This document shows positions 1-7,869 of a stretch of DNA of 14,317 bases, piece after piece; position 1 is the stretch's first letter, and every line of letters begins with the position of its first letter. The stretch spans positions 1 to 14,317 of the forward strand of contig JAGWVO010000051.1 in NCBI GenBank assembly GCA_018970845.1, read 5' to 3'. Made by a program: the position numbers and the translations under genes. Below the pieces are notes generated by a model that saw only the letters and a list, made by a program, of their open reading frames with translations, made no database searches and was not told the DNA's origin. Origin of the DNA: Planctomycetota bacterium (GTDB taxonomy: Bacteria > Planctomycetota > Planctomycetia > Gemmatales > Gemmataceae).

Positions 1-2366
1 GGGCACCGCGCGTGGGGAACCGCGATGTCATGTCCCAGGAAGGTGGGCATTTCCCGTTCGCGGGCGATGGCCAGCGCGGCAATTCCGGCTCCGGCCGGAA
101 GAAGTTCGGAGGGAATGCGGGCGGCCATTTCCTCGATCACCTGGATCGGCGTCCGGCCCGCCAAACAAAGCAGCTCACCGGTCACAACCAGGTGATCTCC
201 CAGCGTGTCGGCGGGAACGCCCGGATATTCATCCTCGATGCGTCCAACCACCTGCTCAAGGAGATCCTCGATCGTGATGATGCCGACCGGAGCGTCTCCG
301 TCCTCGACCAGGCAGATCGTGGCCCCCTCGTTCTGGAAATGATGCAGGGCGGATTCCACATCGGCGGAGGGGGAAATGGTGCCCATCGGCCTGACCAGGT
401 GAACCCAGCCGGTTTGCTCCCGTGACAACCCGATCAGATCCTTGGCCAGCAGGTAGCCGACGGGCATTCCATCATCGGGCCTCACCACGGGCCACCTGGA
501 GAAACGCAGTTCGCTCACCCGCCGGCGAACCTCGTCGATATCGGCGGCGGAGGACAGTCGCAGCACCCTCGTCCAAGGCACCATGACGGAGCGCACCGGC
601 AGCGACCGCATGGTGCTGACATTGTCGAGAATCATCCTGGTCCGGATCTCCCGAACCGCCAATTCAATCGACCCGCGGCCGGCCCCGGTGTCGGCAAGGA
701 CCAGCCTGGCCAAGGCCACGGATGCCTCGGCCTCCTCGAAGATCGCCGCCGTCGCGCCCACATGTTCCAGTTCCCCGCGCTCGCGGATGTAATGGGCCCG
801 CACGAAGGTTTTCACCGCGGGATTCAGGTTTCGGGCCGCCGCGACCACCGCCGCCCGGTCCGCGGTGTGCGGAAGCGTGATCACAAGGTGCGAGGCGCGG
901 GCGACACCGGCGCTTTCAAGGATCGATTCCCTTGAAGCGTCGCCAAACACCGCGGCATGGCCCTGTTCGCGCAAGGCGGCGACGGTGTCCATGTTCATGT
1001 CGATCACCACGGTGGTCATTCCAGCCTCGCGGAGCAAGCGCTCGACCGTCCTGCCGACCGGCCCGAAACCCACAACCACCGCCAGGCGGCCACCGGCGGC
1101 GGACCGCCCGGCCGCTTCGTCGTTGAAGGCGCCTATCCTGCGCTCCGCGCGCGCGTTGACAAGCGACCAAAGCGCCGGCTTGCTCCTGAGCCAGTCCTCG
1201 ATTCGCCCGATCGAGCGGAAGATGAGCGGATTGATGGTGATCGAGATGATCGCCGCGCCAACGATGCCATGGTGCCCGTCATCGGGCATGAGCCCGTGCT
1301 TGCGCGCCAGTTCGGACAGGATGAACGAGAACTCGCCGACCTGCGCCAGACCGATCGCGGCGGTCAGCGCGGTACGCGCCGAGTGACCAAGCACCGCGAC
1401 GATGAGCATGGCCAAAAGGGGTTTGATGACCAGGATGATGCCCAAAAAGGCGAGCATCATGAGGGGCTGGCGCACCAGGAACGATGGGTCGAACAGCATT
1501 CCCACGGATACAAAAAACAGCACGGCGAAGGCGTCGCGAAGCGGGAGGGCATCGGCGGCCGCCTGGTGGCTGACCGGGGAACGGGCCACCATCATGCCGG
1601 CCAAAAAGGCGCCCAAGGCCATCGAGGCGCCAAAGAGCCAATAGGAACCCGCGGCGATGGCGATGGAAAACACCATCACGGTCAGGGTGAACAACTCGCG
1701 AGACCGGAGGCGCGCCACCTGGGTCAGCGTCCACGGAACGACACGCGATCCCAAAACCATGACGATGGCCAGGAACACGGCCAGCTTGAGGAGGGCCAGG
1801 CCGATCGTGGCCACCGGGCCCGACCAAAACCCGCCATCGCCCGGACCGGAATCCCCCATGACCGGAATGATCACCAGGAGGACCACCGTCAGCATGTCCT
1901 CGACCAGCAACCAGCCCACGGCGACATGGCCCGCGGGCGAGTTGAGGGCGTCGGCGTCCATCAGCACCCGCATCAGGACGACCGTGCTGGCGACGGCCAA
2001 CGCCATGCCGATGACCGCGCCGCTTTTGACCTCGAGGCCCATGAGCGCGAACACGGCGATGCTGGCCGCCGTCGCCCCGAGGCTTTGGATCAGGGCGCCG
2101 GGAATGGCAACCGACCTGACGGCAAGAAGGTCTTTCAGGTGGAAATGGAGGCCCACCCCGAACATGAGCAGGATCACGCCGACCTCGGCCAGTTCATGGG
2201 CCAAGTGCGTGTCGCCCTGAAAGCCGGGGGTGTAAGGGCCGATCGCCACTCCGGCCAGCAGGTACCCGACAATCGGTGAAAGCCGAAGCCATTGGGTGAC
2301 CAGGCCCAGGATCCAGGCGGCGGTGAAGCCGGCGGCGATGGTCGCGATGAGCGGCAGTTCGTGCAT
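1..2366 (-). CDS. CPA2 cation:proton antiporter (YbaL/KefB type) with TrkA-N, CBS pair and PTS EIIA-type domain; 3' end outside the window
   Basis: Inner-membrane antiporter of the CPA2 family, expected to exchange a monovalent cation (often K+) for protons under cytoplasmic control. The visible 788 codons start at the ATG at 2366-2364, fixed by an in-frame TGA only two codons upstream. Residues 1-385 are a run of membrane helices closely resembling E. coli YbaL: GVGLHF (70-75), ASTVVL (126-131), WLLVED with Asp157, ALGAFLAGM (250-258), LPLRDAFAVLFFVSVGMLFDP region (274-294), and AQVGEF (341-346). A Rossmann TrkA-N domain starts near 427 with GFGPVG (433-438) and binds nucleotide in relatives. 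A CBS pair follows (about 590-715), ending in a CorC-like VVGRIEDEYP. From about 725 the sequence reads like a PTS EIIA (PtsN-type) domain, with the phospho-acceptor context IAVPHAR and His785, just before the window edge. YbaL itself (about 560 residues) ends after TrkA-N, so this is an extended fusion. The ion is not readable from sequence. Confidence 0.9.
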   Translation of the reverse strand, partial: MHELPLIATIAAGFTAAWILGLVTQWLRLSPIVGYLLAGVAIGPYTPGFQGDTHLAHELAEVGVILLMFGVGLHFHLKDLLAVRSVAIPGALIQSLGATAASIAVFALMGLEVKSGAVIGMALAVASTVVLMRVLMDADALNSPAGHVAVGWLLVEDMLTVVLLVIIPVMGDSGPGDGGFWSGPVATIGLALLKLAVFLAIVMVLGSRVVPWTLTQVARLRSRELFTLTVMVFSIAIAAGSYWLFGASMALGAFLAGMMVARSPVSHQAAADALPLRDAFAVLFFVSVGMLFDPSFLVRQPLMMLAFLGIILVIKPLLAMLIVAVLGHSARTALTAAIGLAQVGEFSFILSELARKHGLMPDDGHHGIVGAAIISITINPLIFRSIGRIEDWLRSKPALWSLVNARAERRIGAFNDEAAGRSAAGGRLAVVVGFGPVGRTVERLLREAGMTTVVIDMNMDTVAALREQGHAAVFGDASRESILESAGVARASHLVITLPHTADRAAVVAAARNLNPAVKTFVRAHYIRERGELEHVGATAAIFEEAEASVALARLVLADTGAGRGSIELAVREIRTRMILDNVSTMRSLPVRSVMVPWTRVLRLSSAADIDEVRRRVSELRFSRWPVVRPDDGMPVGYLLAKDLIGLSREQTGWVHLVRPMGTISPSADVESALHHFQNEGATICLVEDGDAPVGIITIEDLLEQVVGRIEDEYPGVPADTLGDHLVVTGELLCLAGRTPIQVIEEMAARIPSELLPAGAGIAALAIAREREMPTFLGHDIAVPHARC

Positions 2367-2863
2367 GCGTCACCCGCGGTGATCGCGCTTCCCGGAAAGC
2401 GGCCGGGCAGCATTCGAATGCCATGGCGGCAGGTCATTCCACAGCGCTGTATCCATCGTATCAAGCACGCGCTGTTGCCATTTCATTCGCGCCGTACCCG
2501 CAAACCCGATTCCCAAAACCGCTCGAGCGATTGAATTGGCCAAGGCGTATGGCCAGCTTCGTTGTTTTGGATTGTTTGAAGCACAAGTTCTTCGAATCGT
2601 GCCCGTTCGCCCCTCACTTCGCCCGGGGCCCTTAAGCGCCTTGATATTGAGTCCGATCAGGACCAAGGTATCCCGATATTATTGATGCATGATTTCCGCT
2701 GATCCGCCGGCGATGGCAAGCCCATGAGTGAATCACGATTCTTCCCGCAGGCAGGGTGACAAATTGAAACCCCGGTCATGCTTTTCGACATGGCGAACAT
2801 GCGTGATACCATTTGGAAAGTTGGCCAAGGTGAATCCAGGACCATCGATTCGGGAATCGTTCC
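2367..2863. other. Divergent intergenic region, no convincing gene
   Basis: This 497-bp spacer separates the start of the antiporter gene (minus) from the start of the sialidase-like gene (plus), so promoters for both should lie here. Its base composition is visibly less GC-rich than the flanking genes. The short open frames inside lack recognisable motifs. Three perfect short palindromes stand out near the antiporter side: GCATTCGAATGC (2410-2421), ACAGCGCTGT (2441-2450) and CGCTCGAGCG (2520-2529). A loosely sigma70-like TTGATA at 2641-2646 is not followed by a good -10 box. I cannot name a promoter with confidence. Confidence 0.6.
2846..2859 (+). promoter_or_regulatory. Inverted repeat covering the ribosome-binding region of the sialidase-like gene
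   Basis: CGATTC-gg-GAATCG is a 14-bp interrupted palindrome that ends four bases before the ATG at 2864. It contains the only Shine-Dalgarno-like bases of that gene (GGGAA, 2852-2856). It could be an operator half-site pair or could restrict ribosome access; the two-base gap is too small for a normal RNA loop, so a protein site is the likelier reading. It may also be chance. Confidence 0.25.
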
Positions 2864-4063
2864 ATGAAATCCAGCCTCGCAATCATCGCCGCCATCTGGA
2901 TTTGGCCATTGGCCCAGGCGCAGGCACAAGTCCCCCGGCAGGTTTCCAACCATGCCGTGGCATCCACAATCGAGGAATTCCTCGGGGAACCATTCCTCAC
3001 GCCGATGCAGCAGCTCTGGGAAAAGCGCGGCGGGTGGGGCGGGGTGCTCACCGCCAAGGATGGCACCGTTGTCGCCTTCCAGTCACCCGGCGGTGGCAAC
3101 TGCCGTCGCAGCCGTGATGGTGGCAAGACATGGGATTCCGACATCGAGATCGCCGCGGGGGCGGTGGAAGGCCGTTCGCTGGTGAACGAGGCCAACGGCG
3201 ACATCCTTTATGTGAATCCAGCCGCCGGATGGCTTTTCCGCAGCCGCGACTCGGGAGCCACATGGGCAAGGGAAAGCGTCCAGGTCAAGCCCGACGGATT
3301 CGGCAATATCCCGAAAACCGAAGGCGTTTCCGCCATGCAGTGCGGCATCACCCTCGCGTTTGGAAAACACAAGGGCAGGCTGATCATGCCCGCTCGCGTC
3401 ATGGGTCCCAAGAGTTCCAACGCCGTCGAGTGGAGGCCATACCATTACAGCACGGCGCTCTACAGCGACGATGGCGGTTCCGTCTGGCAAACGAGCAAGC
3501 CGTTTCCCGTCTTGGGCACGGGCGAGGCCGCCCTCGCGGAATTGTCCGACGGCCGGATCCTTTACAACTCCCGCGAGCACATGAGCCGCGGCAACCGCTT
3601 CATGGCCCACAGCGACAATGGCGGCGACCTTTGGATCGGAGCCTACCGGAGTCCCGACCTGCCTGACGGCGCGCGGGGCACTTCCTACGGCCTCATGGGA
3701 GGAATGATCCGCCTGCCCGTTGCGGGGCATGACATCCTCCTTTACAGCAATGTCGACAACGATGCCGGCGTCCTGCCCAGCCAGGTGGGGGCCTCCATCG
3801 TCTCAGGCCGGGAAAAGGCAACGGTTTGGGCCAGTTTCGATGGCGGCCGAACATGGCCCGTCAAGCGGCTCGTCTATGACGGCCCGAGCGCTTATTCCAA
3901 TCTTGGCATCGGCCGGCATGGAACACCCAGCCAGGGAAAAATATTCCTGATCTTCGAGGGCGGGCCCAAGGGAAGCCACGGGGCCGTCCAACTGGTCTCG
4001 TTCAACCTGTCGTGGCTGCTGGATGGCCGTGACCTGAAAAAACTGCTGGCGGGAACGCGTTGA
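2864..4063 (+). CDS. Exported sialidase-like BNR-repeat protein (six-bladed propeller)
   Basis: 399 residues, the usual size of a GH33-type sialidase. Residues 1-22 form a signal peptide (short Lys start, hydrophobic core, ending AQAQA), so the protein is probably exported. Five Asp-box (SxDxGxxW) motifs are present: SRDGGKTW 83-90, SRDSGATW 127-134, SDDGGSVW 201-208, SDNGGDLW 250-257 and SFDGGRTW 324-331; each caps a propeller blade. By position, Glu221, Arg237, Arg316 and Tyr344 (in SAYSNL) match the Glu, two of the three triad Arg and the nucleophile Tyr of bacterial sialidases. The first triad Arg (RIP motif) and the acid/base Asp loop that should precede the first Asp box are not seen: the region reads WGGVLTAKDGT followed shortly by the first box. 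It may therefore act on a different sugar, or not be a sialidase. The ATG at 2864 gives an intact signal peptide. A lactonase-family gene follows 22 bp downstream, suggesting co-transcription. Confidence 0.85.
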   Translation: MKSSLAIIAAIWIWPLAQAQAQVPRQVSNHAVASTIEEFLGEPFLTPMQQLWEKRGGWGGVLTAKDGTVVAFQSPGGGNCRRSRDGGKTWDSDIEIAAGAVEGRSLVNEANGDILYVNPAAGWLFRSRDSGATWARESVQVKPDGFGNIPKTEGVSAMQCGITLAFGKHKGRLIMPARVMGPKSSNAVEWRPYHYSTALYSDDGGSVWQTSKPFPVLGTGEAALAELSDGRILYNSREHMSRGNRFMAHSDNGGDLWIGAYRSPDLPDGARGTSYGLMGGMIRLPVAGHDILLYSNVDNDAGVLPSQVGASIVSGREKATVWASFDGGRTWPVKRLVYDGPSAYSNLGIGRHGTPSQGKIFLIFEGGPKGSHGAVQLVSFNLSWLLDGRDLKKLLAGTR

Positions 4064-4085
4064 ACCTGGAGACAAGGAGCAAGAC

Positions 4086-5183
4086 ATGACTGAGATCAGG
4101 CGTTCCATGGCTGTCATCGCGGCCGCGATGATCCTGGCGACAACCGGACTGGCTGAACCGGCGTTTCATGTTTACGCCCCCAGTCCGGCAAGCAAGCAAC
4201 TGCTCGTCCTCAAGGCGAAACCAACGCCCGGTGGAATCGAACTTTCGGTGGAATCCAAGGTCGACTTGGGCTTCCAGGGAGCCACCATCGCGGCGCATCC
4301 GTCCAAGGCCGTCCTGTATGTCGGATCGGGAGGCGGCCCCGCCGGAAATGTTCCGGGAACAACCGTGCGGCTCGATCCATCCGGCGCCGTCTCCGGCCAC
4401 AAGCCATTCTCCATGAAGCATGGCACGGCCTACCTGAGCGCCGACCGCGCCGGCCGGTTCCTGCTGAGCGCCGACTACGGCAGCGGCGCCGTGGATGTCT
4501 ATGGACTGGACGACTCGGGAAGCCCGACCCAATGGCTCTCGGGCCGCGACGAAGGTCGCAAGGAAGCCCACTGCGTGCTCCCTTCGCCCGACAATCGGCA
4601 TGTTTACATTCCTTATGTGAAGGGCAACAACGCCCTCCTTCAATATCGGTTCAACTCGGAGACCGGCTCGCTTGAGCCGATGACCCCGGCCAACGCCATG
4701 CCGCCCGAGGGCACCGGGCCCAGGCACATGGCCTACCATCCCAAGCTGCCGGTCGTTTATTTCAGCAACGAGCAGCACCTGGGCGTTTCCGTGTACGACC
4801 GCGACGCCGAGGGCCGACTCAAGTTCCGGAAAGTCTGCGATGCCCTTGCCGCCGATGAGCCCAAGGCCGGCATCTCCTCGTCGGACATCGTCATCACGCC
4901 CGATGGGCGTCACCTGTTCGCCGGCATCCGCGGACACCAGAAGGCCTTCGACCTGATCACCCGTTACCGGATCGGGGATAATGGCGACATTACGCTGCTT
5001 GGCCGAACCCCCGCCGACAAGATTCCATGGGGATTCGCCCTTTCACCGGGAGGTGAGTACCTGTTCGTGACCGCCTTCGAGGGAGCGACCATCACCGCCT
5101 ACAAGGTCGGCAAGGACGGCTCGCTGGAAAAAGCCGCGTCGATTCCATGCGACAAGGGCATTTTTGATATCCTCGCTCGCTGA
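4086..5183 (+). CDS. Exported lactonase-family (YbhE/6-phosphogluconolactonase-like) seven-bladed propeller protein
   Basis: 365 residues, typical of the lactonase family (Pfam PF10282). A good Shine-Dalgarno AAGGAG (4074-4079) lies six bases before the ATG. Residues 1-23 look like a signal peptide (MTEIRR, hydrophobic stretch, cleavage near GLAEP), which sets it apart from cytosolic 6-phosphogluconolactonase YbhE of E. coli. Family motifs seen in order: AHCVLPSPD (161-169), GPRHMAYHP (211-219), SSDIVITPDGRHL (265-277) and WGFALSPGGEYL (315-326), each at a blade edge. The usual 'SAEI' at the third motif is here SSDI (Asp267). Cytosolic members hydrolyse 6-phosphogluconolactone in the pentose phosphate pathway; for an exported member that substrate is unlikely, and planctomycete genomes encode many such proteins without known substrate. 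Pairing with the sialidase-like gene suggests a shared role in extracytoplasmic sugar or sugar-acid processing, which is inference. Confidence 0.85.
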   Translation: MTEIRRSMAVIAAAMILATTGLAEPAFHVYAPSPASKQLLVLKAKPTPGGIELSVESKVDLGFQGATIAAHPSKAVLYVGSGGGPAGNVPGTTVRLDPSGAVSGHKPFSMKHGTAYLSADRAGRFLLSADYGSGAVDVYGLDDSGSPTQWLSGRDEGRKEAHCVLPSPDNRHVYIPYVKGNNALLQYRFNSETGSLEPMTPANAMPPEGTGPRHMAYHPKLPVVYFSNEQHLGVSVYDRDAEGRLKFRKVCDALAADEPKAGISSSDIVITPDGRHLFAGIRGHQKAFDLITRYRIGDNGDITLLGRTPADKIPWGFALSPGGEYLFVTAFEGATITAYKVGKDGSLEKAASIPCDKGIFDILAR

Positions 5184-5312
5184 CAATGAACTCGAATCGG
5201 TGGCTCAAGATTCGCGAAGCCCGCTCTTGCACACCTAACATTGTTCAAGGCTGCCAACCGCGAAATGGGTGAGAAACCCGCATGGCGGTCCCGAACATCG
5301 GGCGGCCAGGCC

Positions 5313-5352
5313 AAGGACGACAGGTTGGCTTGGAATCCAACCCGTCGTCCTT
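5313..5352. terminator. Strong hairpin between convergent genes, probable bidirectional terminator
   Basis: AAGGACGAC-a-GGTTGG (5313-5328) pairs with CCAACC-c-GTCGTCCTT (5337-5352): 15 base pairs with one A/C mismatch and an eight-base loop (cttggaat). It lies 129 bases after the lactonase stop and 34 bases beyond the end of the helicase-partner gene on the other strand, where both transcription units must end. No long U-tract follows in either direction, so termination may rely on the stem or on Rho. Apart from this hairpin the 203-bp spacer 5184-5386 holds nothing recognisable. Confidence 0.65.
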
Positions 5353-5386
5353 CCAATCCAGAAAGGGAAGGCCGCCCCCCGTCGGC

Positions 5387-7648
5387 TCAGTCCGCGACCG
5401 CGGCATCGATTCCCAGTTGCCGCATCCCTTCGAGCAGCAGGGGCAGCTTGTCGCGCGGAACCTCGACCGCCTTGGGGCCAAGCCTCTCTCCCAGGCACGA
5501 CGCCGTCACCGGCCACTGGAGCAGGCCATCGAGCACCTCGGGCGAGGAAAGCTCAAGCACCAGCTTGCGCGCCACCACCGCGGTTGCCGCCCGGCCATGG
5601 AGCATCGCGGCGATGGCCGGGGTGACCGAATGCCCGGCGCGCCTGTGGAACCAGCGGTTGATCTCCTCGGCGCTCCAGCCGGCGTCCATGGCCCGCCGCA
5701 CCGAGTCGGGGGTGATGCGCGCCGATCGCCTCTCGCCCTGTTCCACCATGTCGGCGAGCACGGGCAGTTCAATCTCAAGCAGCAGGTCCGACTTCCCGAT
5801 GTCGACGGCCAGGGTGACGCCATCGTCAGCCACGGCCAGGCATGGTTCGGGCGCCAGTCCGTAGTCGCGGTTGCCGGCGATGCGGACATGCTTGTAGCCC
5901 GCCGCCTCGTCAAGCAGCACGGCGAACCTGTCGCCGACCCTTTGGATGGGCATCCCCCGGGCGAGCGCCTCGTCGAGGTCGGCGGCCGTTCCGAATTCCA
6001 GCAGCGTCGCCGCGGGAAACACCGTCAGCCGCTCACGCCTTCCGGCCCAGGTCTTGAGCTGGTCGTGAACGGGGCCGGGTATCGCCCGGCCGGAGTGATT
6101 CTCAAGCAGCGTCTTGATCGACTCCAGCGACTCCCCCGACTCCAGCCCCCGGTAGACGGTGTCCTTGTCGAGGATGAGCACGCAGGCGTTGCCGAGGTTC
6201 CGCCATGAACCCACCTGGGAAAGCCGGGCCAAGAGCGACGGGGAAAGCGCCTGGCGGTAAACGAGAACCTCGAGGTTCGGCTGCACCACGAGGGCCTGCG
6301 GGAAGACGGGCGGTTCGGGGGGCCGGTCGGCGCGCCTGAGGAGCCAGCGTCCCGTCGCCGTCAGCCGGGTGACGCGGCCGTCTTCGTCGGTGAGGCCGGC
6401 GCGCGCGAATTCCACGAGGCGCAGCGGATGGGCCACCCCGGCAAGCCACGCCTCAAGCCACGGGGCGGAGCGCCCGGGCCTTTGCGCGCCCATCCAGAAC
6501 GGGTGATGCCGGTGGATCCATTTCTCCAAGTCGGCAGGCCGAATCCAATCCCTGTCTGGCAACTCCGCCAAGAGCAAAAGGGCCAGCAGGGACGCCGAGG
6601 GGAACGGGTTGGCCGCCTCGGGATCCGGATTCCATCCATCCCGGGGGTTCCACGACCTCGCCTGGAACAGGGCCTTGTAGACCCCTTCGAGCATGTCGTG
6701 CAGGCCCGATTTCCATTCGGCGGGAAAAGGCCCGGGCAACAGATCCGACTCGCGCGCCACCAGCAGGCCCAGCGATCGCGCCAGGTCGACGCACAACCCC
6801 GCCGGGTCGGGCAGGGCCGACGCGGCGGCGTCGTCGGAATGGATGAGGTTGGAGTTCTGCCGGAGGCGGTCGGCATCGCGACGGTAAAACTCACCCGCCT
6901 GCGTGATGCGCACAGGCGCCTCGCCCGCCATCTGCCACAACGCCGATAGCCGGCAAGGGATGTCAAAGCCATCGGCCTCGACCGCGCCCCCGAGGGGCAT
7001 GACGGGATCGGCGGGAACCAGGGGTTCATCCTCCTGGGGAGGAAGGCCAAGTTCCGCCCGGCGGACCTTCTCGGCCTCGAAAGCCGCCTGGCCCGCCACC
7101 GGCCTGGCGCCCGCGCCCTTGCGGACATCCGGCAGGCCAAGCGCGAACGGCAAGGCGCGGGCGCCCACCACCGGAGGCAGGAGAAGCGCCAGGTTCGACA
7201 CCGGGGTCCCGGCCAGCCACGCCTCGAACGCGTGCAGGACACCGCCTCCCGTTTCGCCCGTCGCGGGCAGGCGCAGGTCGGGCAGCAAGAGCCCGCATTC
7301 CAAGGCGACCCTCACGCCGGAAAGCGGGTCCGGATGGCCCAGCGCCGCCACCAGGCTCACGGCATCGGCCAGGGGCATCCGCGAAGCGCGGGCGTGGGCC
7401 AGCAAGGCTAGCAGGTGACGGGCCGGAAGCGACGCCTCGGAAAGTTCCCTGAGCCGGCGGTCGATCACCACCGGACTGTCGAGCGCGCCGAGGATCCGTT
7501 CGACACGGTCTTCGGGGGCGATGGCCCCCCGCGGCTTCACCACCGCCGCCGCGACGGCCTCGAGAAGCTCGGGGGAGTAGCGCGAAAGGATGGAGGCGGC
7601 TGTGCCGGCCCAGTCCGACCCGACTGACGCGACCGACTCGCTGCTCAC
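5387..7648 (-). CDS. Helicase-associated protein (Helicase_C_3 / XPB-N-terminal-like), partner of XPB
   Basis: 753 residues with no helicase motor motifs: no Walker A, no DExH. The N-terminal half (1-445) is Leu/Ala-rich and helical and not recognised in detail; 244-264 (PVRITQAGEFYRRDADRL region) resembles the winged-helix part of actinobacterial homologues. Residues 452-545 match the PF13625-type domain, starting LVVQPNLEVLV and running to LDKDTVYRGLESG and IPGPVHDQL. A second, diverged copy lies at 602-687 (ITPDSVRRAMDAG, VTPAIAAML), followed by a 60-residue module to the C-terminus (LDGLLQWP, LGERLGP, MRQLG). The same two modules form the N-terminal part of the XPB helicase encoded two genes upstream. 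Mycobacteria carry a gene of this kind and size beside their XPB gene. It is probably a DNA-binding or regulatory partner of XPB in DNA repair; no biochemical role is established that I know of. The GTG start (7648-7646) overlaps the previous stop by four bases; AAGGGA sits unusually close to it, so the exact start is slightly uncertain. Confidence 0.85.
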   Translation of the reverse strand: MSSESVASVGSDWAGTAASILSRYSPELLEAVAAAVVKPRGAIAPEDRVERILGALDSPVVIDRRLRELSEASLPARHLLALLAHARASRMPLADAVSLVAALGHPDPLSGVRVALECGLLLPDLRLPATGETGGGVLHAFEAWLAGTPVSNLALLLPPVVGARALPFALGLPDVRKGAGARPVAGQAAFEAEKVRRAELGLPPQEDEPLVPADPVMPLGGAVEADGFDIPCRLSALWQMAGEAPVRITQAGEFYRRDADRLRQNSNLIHSDDAAASALPDPAGLCVDLARSLGLLVARESDLLPGPFPAEWKSGLHDMLEGVYKALFQARSWNPRDGWNPDPEAANPFPSASLLALLLLAELPDRDWIRPADLEKWIHRHHPFWMGAQRPGRSAPWLEAWLAGVAHPLRLVEFARAGLTDEDGRVTRLTATGRWLLRRADRPPEPPVFPQALVVQPNLEVLVYRQALSPSLLARLSQVGSWRNLGNACVLILDKDTVYRGLESGESLESIKTLLENHSGRAIPGPVHDQLKTWAGRRERLTVFPAATLLEFGTAADLDEALARGMPIQRVGDRFAVLLDEAAGYKHVRIAGNRDYGLAPEPCLAVADDGVTLAVDIGKSDLLLEIELPVLADMVEQGERRSARITPDSVRRAMDAGWSAEEINRWFHRRAGHSVTPAIAAMLHGRAATAVVARKLVLELSSPEVLDGLLQWPVTASCLGERLGPKAVEVPRDKLPLLLEGMRQLGIDAAVAD

Positions 7649-7869
7649 TTCCCTTGAACCCGCGGCGTGTGGCCCATTTGGCGCAACTCCTCCACGAGGG
7701 CCTCCGAGCGACCCTGGCGGATCACCAGCACGCCCTCGTTGAGGCGGCCGGCGATGTCGGCGGCGGCCTTCTTGCGGGCGACGATCTCCTCGATGATGAG
7801 CGGATCCTCGGCCACGACGAGGGGAACCCGCCGGTGGACCTTCACGACCAGGCGGCCCGCGGCGCTCAT
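7645..7869 (-). CDS. Small 74-residue protein resembling a free-standing XPB N-terminal module
   Basis: This gene sits between the XPB gene and its partner, overlapping each by four bases (ATGA at 7866-7869 and GTGA at 7645-7648), with GGGGAGG ten bases before its ATG. Such tight coupling argues that it is real despite its size. The predicted order is beta (RLVVKV), beta (PLVVAED), helix (PLIIEEIVARKKAAADIAGRL), beta (GVLVIRQG), helix (SEALVEELRQMG), a small alpha/beta fold with a net positive charge. Residues 11-71 align without a gap to 691-751 of the downstream partner (shared Pro23, Arg42-Leu43, Leu58, Glu60, Arg63-Gln64, Gly66, Val71), and the same pattern occurs at 132-182 of the XPB helicase. 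I know of no named family for the stand-alone form. It could be an assembly or DNA-contact subunit for XPB; that is inference. Confidence 0.75.
   Translation of the reverse strand: MSAAGRLVVKVHRRVPLVVAEDPLIIEEIVARKKAAADIAGRLNEGVLVIRQGRSEALVEELRQMGHTPRVQGK

Noticed and set aside
957..2279. Plus-strand open frame of 440 codons antisense to the antiporter
   Set aside because: Very hydrophilic, His/Gln/Asp/Arg-rich translation without motifs; the opposite strand encodes clear membrane helices of a known family.
2370..2666. 98-codon minus-strand frame ending just before the antiporter start
   Set aside because: No motif and unremarkable composition; it is separated from the antiporter by an in-frame stop and lies in a region less GC-rich than the genes. 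It could be a remnant, but I have no evidence.
5290..5302. CCCGA-aca-TCGGG hairpin in the convergent spacer
   Set aside because: Only five base pairs and next to the much stronger hairpin at 5313-5352; likely incidental.
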